Assembly: GCA_025937035.1 (NCBI GenBank)
Contig: JAICSG010000313.1
Coordinates: forward strand, 1-5,537
DNA: 5,537 nt
Direction: 5' to 3'
Origin: Thermoanaerobaculia bacterium
GTDB taxonomy: Bacteria > Acidobacteriota > Thermoanaerobaculia > Multivoradales > UBA5704
Position numbers and translations under genes: made by a program. The notes beneath the pieces were generated by a model, which saw only the letters and a list, made by a program, of their open reading frames with translations, ran no database searches and was not told where the DNA came from. Below are positions 1 to 4,422 of this stretch, one piece after another. The first letter of the stretch is position 1, and each line of letters begins with the position of its first letter.

Positions 1-500
1 CCCTCTACAACGTCCTCGGCACGTTCCTGGGAGGGGCGGCGACCTACTTCATGGGGCGCGGGCTGGGACGGGATTTCGTGCGGCACCTGGCCGGCAACAA
101 GCTCAAGCGGGTGGAGCGGCTGATCTCGCGGCGGGGGTTCTGGGGGATGGTGGGGATCCGCTTCCTGCCGATCCCCTACCCTCTGGTCAACTACACCGCC
201 GCCCTGGCCGGAATCCGCCCCGCCCTCTTCATGACCACCACGGCGATCGGGCTCATCCCCGGCGCCACCGTCTACACCTACTTCGCCTCGCTCCTCCCCA
301 AGGCCGCGAGCGGAGACCTCTCCGGGATCGTGGGCAAGCTGGCCATCGTCTCCGCGACCCTTCTCCTGCTCACCTTCATCCCCCAGATCTGGACCGCGAA
401 GAAGCGGAGGGAGCGCTACCGGGAGCTCCAGGCCCGGCGGCGGACGCGGGTCCTGCTCACCCCTTCCCCAGCACCGCTTCCACCTCCGGCAGGTCGATGA
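1..500 (+). CDS. TVP38/TMEM64 (VTT/DedA-like) membrane protein, 5' truncated by window edge
   Basis: The frame is open from base 3 (165 residues visible) and ends with TGA at 498-500; the true start lies left of the window. The visible part matches the second half of the VTT (SNARE-associated/DedA-like) domain. A Gly-rich helix with GTFLGGAATYFMGRGLGR is followed by a basic amphipathic stretch, then the family signature RFLPIPYPLVNYTAALAG (R..P..P..NY..G), then a helix with GLIPGATVYTYFAS. A final membrane helix (IVGKLAIVSATLLLLTFIP) leads to an Arg/Lys-rich cytoplasmic tail. These inner-membrane proteins have been linked to lipid scrambling or undecaprenyl-phosphate flipping and to membrane homeostasis; the substrate here is unknown. 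The last 44 bases overlap the 3' end of the opposing ATPase gene, so the proline-rich tail (PSPAPLPPPAGR) is encoded opposite that gene's final codons. Family assignment is firm, exact role is not. Confidence 0.85.
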   Translation, partial: LYNVLGTFLGGAATYFMGRGLGRDFVRHLAGNKLKRVERLISRRGFWGMVGIRFLPIPYPLVNYTAALAGIRPALFMTTTAIGLIPGATVYTYFASLLPKAASGDLSGIVGKLAIVSATLLLLTFIPQIWTAKKRRERYRELQARRRTRVLLTPSPAPLPPPAGR

Positions 501-1548
501 GCAGCGCCCCGTCCCGGACGAGCTTCGAGGGGTCGAACTCGTAGTCGCGGATCACCCGGCGGAAGACCTCTTTGAGCGCCCGGGCCCCCAGACGGGGCTG
601 GCGGCCGGCCTCCCGTGCCACGCGGCGCACGGCGGCGGGCGAGACCGCCAGGTGGATGCCGCGGCTCTCGAAGTAGGAGCGGCTCTGGTTGAAGGCGGAC
701 TCGGGGGTCTCCAGGAAGATGCGGACCAGGTCGTCCTCCCCCAGATCGTGGAGCAGCACCACGGCGTCGAAGCGGGAGAGGAACTGCGGGCTCATCCCGT
801 AGTCGAAGAGGTCCTCGTTGCGCAGCCAGTCGCGCAGATGGAAGACCAGCTTCTCCTGCACCTTGCCCCCCTCCACCACCGTGACCGGCCGCAGGGCCCC
901 GCGGTCCTTGCCGATGGTGACCCGGTCGAAGACGGTGTCGTAGAGCCCCTCGAAGGCCCCGGCACAGACGAAGAGCAGCTCCGAGGAGTCGACCGTCGCC
1001 ACCCCGCCGCCGGCCCACTCCGGCAGGACGAATGGGACGGCCTCGTTCTCGATCAGGGTCAGCAGGGCCTCCTGGGCGCGGATGCCCGAGACGTTGGGCT
1101 GGCCCCCCACGTGTGAGCGGATCTTGTCCACCTCGTCCACGAATACGATCCCCGAGGCGGCCCGCCGGAGCAGGATGTCGACCGGCACGCTGGGGCCGAG
1201 CTGCTCGCGCGCCCGCTCCAGGAGCCGGCCGAGCACGGCCTCCCCGGGCCTCCCGCGCTCCGCCTCCTCACCGAGCACGTTGGCGTGGATGCGGATCACC
1301 GTCGAGCGGGCCTTGAGCACCGGGTCCGAGGCGAGGTAGGTCTCGACGGCGCGCATCAGCGTCGTCTTGCCCGTGCCGGAGGAGCCGATCATCAGGATGT
1401 TGCCCACCCTCAAGCCCGCGAGCTGCTTCGAGAGGGCGACCGCCATCTCGCGGATGGCCTCGTCCTGGCCGAGGATGCGCTTCGAGAGCGCCTCGGCGAT
1501 GGTGGCCGGATCGGGACCCACCAAAGGGCGGGAGGGGGAGGAGATCAT
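457..1548 (-). CDS. ClpX-like AAA+ ATPase lacking zinc-binding domain, GYVG pore loop and IGF loop
   Basis: A 363-aa AAA+ ATPase. Walker A is GSSGTGKTT (residues 55-63), Walker B IVFVDEVDK (134-142), a sensor-1 strand LLFVCAGAFEGL (191-202) closely resembles ClpX, an arginine-finger-type FLSRFD is at 256-261, and sensor-2 LGAR is at 320-323. The order and the AGAFEGL and VSGIRAQEALL motifs place it nearest ClpX rather than ClpA/B or HslU. Three ClpX hallmarks are not visible: the N-terminal Cys4 zinc domain (only about 25 residues precede ILGQDEAI), the GYVG pore-1 loop (the region between the Walker motifs reads HANVLGEEAERGRPGEA), and the IGF tripeptide that docks ClpP. ATP binding and hydrolysis and ring assembly are likely; threading of proteins into ClpP is doubtful. 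The start ATG is preceded by GAGAGG five bases upstream and overlaps, as ATGA, the stop of an upstream toxin-like reading frame. The palindrome array lies directly upstream. Called as a family member, specific role unknown. Confidence 0.88.
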   Translation of the reverse strand: MISSPSRPLVGPDPATIAEALSKRILGQDEAIREMAVALSKQLAGLRVGNILMIGSSGTGKTTLMRAVETYLASDPVLKARSTVIRIHANVLGEEAERGRPGEAVLGRLLERAREQLGPSVPVDILLRRAASGIVFVDEVDKIRSHVGGQPNVSGIRAQEALLTLIENEAVPFVLPEWAGGGVATVDSSELLFVCAGAFEGLYDTVFDRVTIGKDRGALRPVTVVEGGKVQEKLVFHLRDWLRNEDLFDYGMSPQFLSRFDAVVLLHDLGEDDLVRIFLETPESAFNQSRSYFESRGIHLAVSPAAVRRVAREAGRQPRLGARALKEVFRRVIRDYEFDPSKLVRDGALLIDLPEVEAVLGKG

Positions 1549-1585
1549 AGGAGCCTCTCGATTCTACTCACATCCACTGTCTCAG
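1525..1585. repeat. Direct repeat, ATPase-proximal copy (toxin 3'-end-like)
   Basis: This imperfect direct repeat matches 2020-2080. The best part (1546-1585 against 2041-2080) is about 33 of 40 identical by eye with one single-base gap; the remainder (1525-1545) is about two-thirds identical. Read on the - strand it encodes ETVDVSRIERLL followed by TGA, like the C-terminus of a RelE/ParE toxin, and that stop overlaps the ATPase start as ATGA. The weaker homology continues into the ATPase's first codons. With its partner it brackets the palindrome array, which suggests the array grew inside, or arrived with a duplication of, this segment. Confidence 0.6.
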
Positions 1586-1970
1586 ATGTTCCGTCGCCGG
1601 AGGGGAACCGTTCCCCCAAAAAGGGGAACGTTCCGACCTGTGGGGGGAACGTTCCCCCCAATCGGACGAATGTTCCATCCGGAGGGACGGAACATTCCCC
1701 AAAACGACGGATGTTCCATCCGAGCCGACGGAACATTCCCCCATTCGGACGGATGTTCCACCCCAAAGGTTGGAACATTCCCCAAAACCGATGGAACATT
1801 CCCCCGCTGGGTTGGAACATTCCCCCCGGCGTCCGGAACGTTCTCCCCGTTCCAGGAATGGTTCCCCGGAAAGGGGGAGACGCCCCCCTCTCCGCCGGAC
1901 CATGGTCCCCGTCGGGGAGAGATTCCCCCAGTATGGACGAAACATTCCCCCAGTGGTACGGACAGTCTCC
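1583..1970. repeat. Phased palindrome array, GGAACRTTCC every ~21 bp
   Basis: Sites resembling the self-complementary core GGAACGTTCC or GGAACATTCC have centres near 1588, 1609, 1630, 1651, 1672, 1694, 1713, 1735, 1755, 1777, 1798, 1819, 1840 and 1860, then degenerate sites near 1903, 1921, 1944 and 1965. The step is 19-22, mostly 21, with one position (about 1881) lost. The best unit, 1641-1660, is a perfect 20-bp palindrome. From 1672 to 1777 the asymmetric cores alternate between TGTTCC and GGAACA. Cores are conserved while the 9-12-base spacers vary, often with G and C runs at their edges. Twenty-one bp is two turns of B-DNA, so all sites face the same side of the helix, which fits cooperative binding by a dimeric protein. 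Because 21 is a multiple of three, long reading frames of seven-residue repeats (GNVPxxG-like) appear on both strands; I regard these as by-products and not genes. Confidence 0.9.
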
Positions 1971-1980
1971 CTGAACGGAC

Positions 1981-2007
1981 GAGGCTTTCGGCTCTGCCGA
2001 GGGCCTC
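1981..2007 (+). other. Strong hairpin at the distal edge of the array
   Basis: A 12-bp stem (1981-1992 with 1996-2007) closes a TCT loop. Ten pairs are Watson-Crick and two are T-G pairs (1986/2002, 1987/2001). In a + sense RNA the two become G-U wobbles, while in a - sense RNA they become C-A mismatches, so the structure favours a + strand transcript. It starts 11 bases after the last recognisable array site. The sequence beyond it on the + strand (ACATCCTCTTTGA) is only mildly T-rich, so it is not a convincing intrinsic terminator. It could end, or protect, a non-coding transcript of the array. Confidence 0.5.
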
Positions 2008-2019
2008 ACATCCTCTTTG

Positions 2020-2080
2020 AGGGCATGAAAGGGACAGGATTATGGGCGCCTCTCGATTCTGCTGACATCCACCCGTTTCA
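2020..2080. repeat. Direct repeat, antitoxin-proximal copy (toxin 3' end)
   Basis: Partner of the repeat at 1525-1585, 495 bp away. It contains the same toxin-like 3' end but with one extra base in the C run at 2072-2074. That base throws the - strand reading out of frame; without it the frame would read ETVDVSRIERRP and stop at TAA (2042-2040). The position matching the ATPase start codon in the other copy is ATA here, so this copy has no matching start. Confidence 0.6.
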
Positions 2081-2169
2081 GCCTGATCGTCGACTTGATA
2101 GACCAGAGTCCAATCCGGGCGATCCCAGATGCGGCCTCCGGGAACATCGGGAACATCGAGCTTGAGCAC
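2040..2169 (-). pseudogene. Remnant of a RelE/ParE-type toxin gene
   Basis: Just after the antitoxin stop, the - strand encodes VLKLDVPDVPGG then RIWDRPDWTLVYQVDDQAET. The part around DWTLVYQVDDQAETVDVSRIE resembles the C-terminal strands of RelE/ParE toxins, where the usual pattern is R.GDWR.IY.VDD....V.RI. Position and orientation directly downstream of a Phd/YefM antitoxin are what a type II toxin partner would have. Only about 43 residues remain, against about 85-95 for the family. There is no N-terminal half, no clear start (GTG at 2169-2167 is the best guess), and an extra base at 2072-2074 breaks the frame before the expected end. Without the correction, the frame runs on through the palindrome array. 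I infer a degraded toxin; a chance resemblance cannot be excluded. Confidence 0.5.
2141..2158. repeat. Tandem 9-bp repeat GGAACATCG x2
   Basis: Two exact adjacent copies of GGAACATCG lie inside the toxin remnant and encode the repeated DVP of DVPDVPGG on the - strand. Each copy contains GGAACAT, the half-site seen throughout the palindrome array about 170 bp away. They could be a small outlying binding site or the kind of seed from which the array expanded by slippage. The short length leaves chance possible. Confidence 0.4.
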
Positions 2170-2176
2170 CGAGGCC

Positions 2177-2425
2177 CTAGGGATAAAGACCGAGCTTCGC
2201 CAAGACATTTTCCAGGTCGTATTTTGGGCCTTCGAGGTCTCTGCGCAACTGCTCGGTCCGGACACTGTCCTCAATTTCCCTGAGACGTTTGAACGTCTCG
2301 ACTTCCACGAGATAGGCAGCAGGCTCCCCCCGTTCGCGGATCTCGATCGGCTCTCCGGAGGCACGGACTTCGTCGACCAGTGAAGAGAGTTGGGTCTTGG
2401 CTTCTGTGAGGGCGACAGACTTCAT
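2177..2425 (-). CDS. Phd/YefM-family type II antitoxin
   Basis: An 82-aa protein with the typical Phd/YefM layout. The N-terminal DNA-binding and dimerisation part starts SVALTEAKTQLSSLVDEV, then has the strand-turn PIEIRERGEPAAYLVEVETF, followed by a charged helical C-terminus that in the family wraps the toxin (REIEDSVRTEQLRRDLEG). The full length is close to the family norm, and no frame damage is seen. In this family the antitoxin neutralises a RelE/Doc-type toxin and represses its own operon. Here the toxin position holds only a broken fragment, so the antitoxin looks orphaned. The start is supported by AGGAG about 12 bases upstream, a rather long spacing. It follows the operon to its right by 82 bases on the same strand and may have its own promoter, though none is clear. 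Codon and base use are less GC-rich than in the flanking genes, which fits a transferred module. Confidence 0.85.
   Translation of the reverse strand: MKSVALTEAKTQLSSLVDEVRASGEPIEIRERGEPAAYLVEVETFKRLREIEDSVRTEQLRRDLEGPKYDLENVLAKLGLYP
2282..2299. repeat. 8-bp perfect inverted repeat inside antitoxin gene
   Basis: GAGACGTT and AACGTCTC flank a 2-base centre, within the codons for ETFKRL. It could be an intragenic operator or a minor mRNA hairpin, but two bases is too short for an RNA loop without opening the inner pairs. It may also simply reflect codon choice. Confidence 0.35.
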
Positions 2426-2472
2426 GGCGTTTAGCGTCTCCTCACGGCCGAAGACTCAGATCTCCTCGACCG

Positions 2473-2505
2473 CCTTCACCTGCTCCTGAAGTAGACCTTC
2501 ACCTG
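2473..2505. repeat. Direct repeat CCTTCACCTG x2 upstream of the antitoxin
   Basis: Exact 10-bp copies at 2473-2482 and 2496-2505, 23 bp apart, in the 82-base gap between the small membrane protein gene and the antitoxin start. Two-turn spacing and position upstream of an autoregulated antitoxin fit an operator pair. No matching -35/-10 was recognised, so the role is a guess. The rest of the gap shows no terminator with a T run. Confidence 0.35.
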
Positions 2506-2507
2506 TA

Positions 2508-2684
2508 TCAGCCCCGCCTGAGAAAGCCGGCCAGAGCGACGCCCGAGAGCATGCCGGCCACGAAGAGGAGGAGGATCTGGACCCACCGCACCGTGTCGGC
2601 GCCCGGCGTGCGGAAAAAGAAGAACAGGGCGAACATGCTCATGACCAAGGGTATGACGGTCTGCTTCCTGGCGCTCCTCTCCAT
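2508..2684 (-). CDS. Small two-helix membrane protein, unknown function
   Basis: A 58-aa protein with a short basic N-terminus (MERSARKQ), a first membrane helix at about residues 9-24 rich in Phe (FALFFFF), a short polar loop with RTPGAD, and a second helix at about 34-54 (WVQILLLFVAGMLSGVALAG, containing small-residue GxxxG-like spacing), ending FLRRG. The positive-inside rule predicts both ends in the cytoplasm. The start is fixed by a very good ribosome-binding site, AAAGGAG, five bases upstream; the same frame is open much further upstream, but that part overlaps the synthase gene. It is the last gene of the four-gene operon, 23 bases after the synthase stop. I do not recognise a family. 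Confidence 0.75.
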   Translation of the reverse strand: MERSARKQTVIPLVMSMFALFFFFRTPGADTVRWVQILLLFVAGMLSGVALAGFLRRG

Positions 2685-2689
2685 GGCGG

Positions 2690-2696
2690 CTCCTTT
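2690..2696 (-). promoter_or_regulatory. Ribosome-binding site deciding the small membrane protein start
   Basis: AAAGGAG on the - strand, five bases before the ATG at 2684. It falls between the synthase stop (2708) and that ATG, which shows that the long upstream extension of this frame is not translated and that translation begins at 2684. Confidence 0.75.
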
Positions 2697-2707
2697 CGAT
2701 TCCGAGA

Positions 2708-3778
2708 TCACACCCGCATCAGCACCGACCCCCAGTGGAGACCGGCGCCGAGGGCGGTGAAGGCGACGAGGGAGCCCTCCGGCGCCATCCCCGCCTGGCG
2801 CGCCTCGTGGAAGGCGAGCGGCAGGGTGGCGGAGGTGGTGTTGCCGTACTTCTGGATGTTGTTGAAGACCTTGGAGTCCGGCAGGCCCATGATCTGCTGC
2901 GCCTTCTCGTTGATGCGCAGGTTGGCTTGGTGCATGATCACGAGGTCCAGGTCCTTCATACCGTAGCCGCAGCGCTGGAGCACCTCCTGGGTGACCTCCG
3001 GCATGCGGGTGACGGCGAGCTTGAAGACCGCCTTGCCGTCCATCATCGGCACCGTCTCCGCGGCCTTGATCATCTCGCAACTGACGAACGGCCGGCGCGC
3101 CGAGCCGCCACCGGGGACGTAGAGGATGTTCCGGTGGTTGCCGTCGCCATAGAGGGCCGAGGCGAGGATCCCCCGGCCGTCGTCCTCCTGCGCCCGGAAG
3201 ACCATCGCCCCCGCGGCGTCGCCGAACAGCACCAGGAGGTGCCGGAACTTGGAGTTCCACTGAAAATCCTCGTCCGAGAGGGGGCCGGGGTCGCGGCCGT
3301 GCAGCACCTCGAAGGTACGGTCGGAGAAGGGCATCAGGGAGGTGTGGACGTCGGTGCCGACCAGCAGCACGGTGCGCGCGGCGCCGCCGCGGATCAGGGC
3401 GTCGACCACCTGCAGGCCGTAGGCGAAGCCGGCGCACTGCTGGCGGATGTCGAGCGCCGGCAGGGGCCGCAGCCCCAGCTTCTGCTGGATCAGGGTGCCG
3501 GTGCCGGGGAAGTAGTGGTCCGGGGTCATGGTGGCGCAGACGAGGTAGTCCACCTCCTCCACGCCGGCCCCGGCGTCCGCGAGGGCCGCCCGCGCCGCCT
3601 CGGCTCCGAGATCGGAGGAGGCCACCCCGCGCTCGACGTAGTAGCGGGTCACGATGCCGCTGCGCTCCCGGACCCAGTCGTCGCTGGTCTCGATGATGCG
3701 GGAGAGCATCGGGTTGTCCACCTTCAGCGGCGGAACGCAGACTCCGGTCCCCGCGAGCACGGCACGAGCTTGGGTCAT
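2708..3778 (-). CDS. 3-oxoacyl-ACP synthase III (FabH-like ketosynthase)
   Basis: A 356-aa KAS III-type thiolase-fold enzyme. In FabH such enzymes condense an acyl-CoA with malonyl-ACP to start fatty acid chains; relatives start or join chains in other lipid and natural-product pathways. The catalytic triad is visible: Cys115 in DIRQQCAGFAYGL, His283 in MHQAN and Asn313 in YGNTTSATLP. The N-terminal SDDWVRERSGI (32-42) and C-terminal ALGAGLHWGS (342-351) are standard family motifs. It is about 40 residues longer than E. coli FabH, mostly from an insertion around 150-180 (with FEVLHGRDPGPLSDEDFQW) before the conserved FGDAAGA. No other fatty acid genes are nearby, so the housekeeping fabH role is uncertain. 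The start is preceded by AGGAG about ten bases upstream. It lies 23 bases after the lipoprotein gene in the same operon. Class is certain, substrate unknown. Confidence 0.9.
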   Translation of the reverse strand: MTQARAVLAGTGVCVPPLKVDNPMLSRIIETSDDWVRERSGIVTRYYVERGVASSDLGAEAARAALADAGAGVEEVDYLVCATMTPDHYFPGTGTLIQQKLGLRPLPALDIRQQCAGFAYGLQVVDALIRGGAARTVLLVGTDVHTSLMPFSDRTFEVLHGRDPGPLSDEDFQWNSKFRHLLVLFGDAAGAMVFRAQEDDGRGILASALYGDGNHRNILYVPGGGSARRPFVSCEMIKAAETVPMMDGKAVFKLAVTRMPEVTQEVLQRCGYGMKDLDLVIMHQANLRINEKAQQIMGLPDSKVFNNIQKYGNTTSATLPLAFHEARQAGMAPEGSLVAFTALGAGLHWGSVLMRV

Positions 3779-3801
3779 CGCAACAGTTCTCCTGTCAGGC
3801 G

Positions 3802-4422
3802 CTACTGAGGAGGCCCCTCTCCCGGTGGGAGGAGCGGGACGGCGGTCGCGCGGCCCTGGTAGAGCACCGTCACGTCGCCGTTCTTCACGAAGCGGTAGAG
3901 GGGGGACGGCCGCTTGCCGTCGAGCCCGGAGGGGGCGTCCGTGCCGTAGATCCAGACCTCCAGGGGGGGACCGTTGGGGACGGGGGACACCTCGTGGTCG
4001 ATCTTCTTCGGCAGCCCGTAGAGCACGTAGATGGTGCCGCGGTCGCTGCGGCGGCCGAGCAGGCCGGCCTCGCTGAACTGGCGGTCGGCGCTGGCCGAGC
4101 GCTTCTCGAACTCCTGGCGGAGCGGGTTGACCGGCTTGCCGGGGGTCGGGTTGTGCTTCTGCCAGAAGCGGTCGACGAAGGCCTCCGCCTGCTGGTCGTC
4201 CTTGAGGGTCAGGAACTCGTTGATCTCCTCGGGGGTGGCGAGGCGCGAGGCGGCCCCCACCATCCAGGCGGAGTAGTCCGGCCCCAGGGCGGGATTGATC
4301 AGCTCCGCCCGGGAGCGGGAGGGGACCGTGGTCCCCCCGCCGCCGCAGCCCGTGGCGAGGAGGAGCAGCAGCAGGAGGAGCGGCCCGCGTTTATCCATCC
4401 TGATGGCCATCCTAATGGCCAT
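3802..4422 (-). CDS. GWxTD-domain lipoprotein
   Basis: A 206-aa predicted lipoprotein. A basic start (MDKRG) leads into an eight-leucine hydrophobic core and a lipobox ending ATGC, with Cys26 the likely lipidated residue, then a Gly linker. The rest matches the GWxTD domain: LATPEEINEFLTLKDDQQAE (61-80), FVDRFWQKHNPTPGKPVN (82-99), then DRGTIYVLYGLPKKI (127-141) and EVWIYG (155-160). The motif that names the family is altered: GWxTD reads GRRSD at 123-127. The domain is common in Acidobacteriota and Bacteroidota secreted or periplasmic proteins and has no settled biochemical function. Three in-frame ATGs (4422, 4410, 4398) arise from a tandem duplication. The last gives the most typical signal peptide, and 4410 lies one base after the folE stop, suggesting translational coupling. 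The exact start is uncertain; the longest form is given. Confidence 0.82.
   Translation of the reverse strand: MAIRMAIRMDKRGPLLLLLLLLATGCGGGGTTVPSRSRAELINPALGPDYSAWMVGAASRLATPEEINEFLTLKDDQQAEAFVDRFWQKHNPTPGKPVNPLRQEFEKRSASADRQFSEAGLLGRRSDRGTIYVLYGLPKKIDHEVSPVPNGPPLEVWIYGTDAPSGLDGKRPSPLYRFVKNGDVTVLYQGRATAVPLLPPGEGPPQ
4399..4422. repeat. 12-bp tandem duplication at the folE / GWxTD gene junction
   Basis: On the - strand ATGGCCATTAGG is followed by ATGGCCATCAGG, with a single difference. That one base makes the folE stop codon (TAG, 4414-4412). Each copy also begins with an in-frame ATG for the lipoprotein gene. The duplication therefore creates both the overlap of the two genes and the extra MAIR codons. 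Confidence 0.7.

Noticed and set aside
1561..1566. -10 promoter (TAGAAT on the - strand) for the ATPase
   Set aside because: It is only 12 bases from the start codon, lies in the toxin-like 3' end, and has no -35 at the right distance (ACATCT).
1583..1970. CRISPR array
   Set aside because: The 10-bp palindromic cores with 9-12-base spacers are far shorter than CRISPR repeats and spacers, and no cas genes are present.
1583..1970. Heat-shock-element or LexA-box array
   Set aside because: GAAnnTTC matches the eukaryotic heat-shock pattern, but bacteria lack that factor; the gap between half-sites is too short for known LexA boxes, and an SOS operator would not occur in so many phased copies.
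1545..2009. A 154-codon - strand frame of heptapeptide repeats ending in ETVDVSRIERLL
   Set aside because: The start would be GTG with a poorly spaced ribosome-binding site, and the repeats read equally well in other frames; it is better explained as array DNA fused by frame to a toxin 3'-end fragment.
1285..2020. Two long + strand reading frames across the ATPase start and the array
   Set aside because: They run antisense through the N-terminal half of a well-supported AAA+ gene, lack ribosome-binding sites, and stay open over the array only because its period is a multiple of three.
2456..2507. Short - strand C-terminus-like reading (GLLQEQVKAVEEI then stop)
   Set aside because: It has no start of its own in the gap and only about 17 codons; not enough to call a gene remnant.
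2735..3808. A 357-codon + strand frame opposite the ketosynthase
   Set aside because: It mirrors the synthase gene in a GC-rich genome, with a low-complexity His/Glu/Gly/Val-rich product and no family resemblance.
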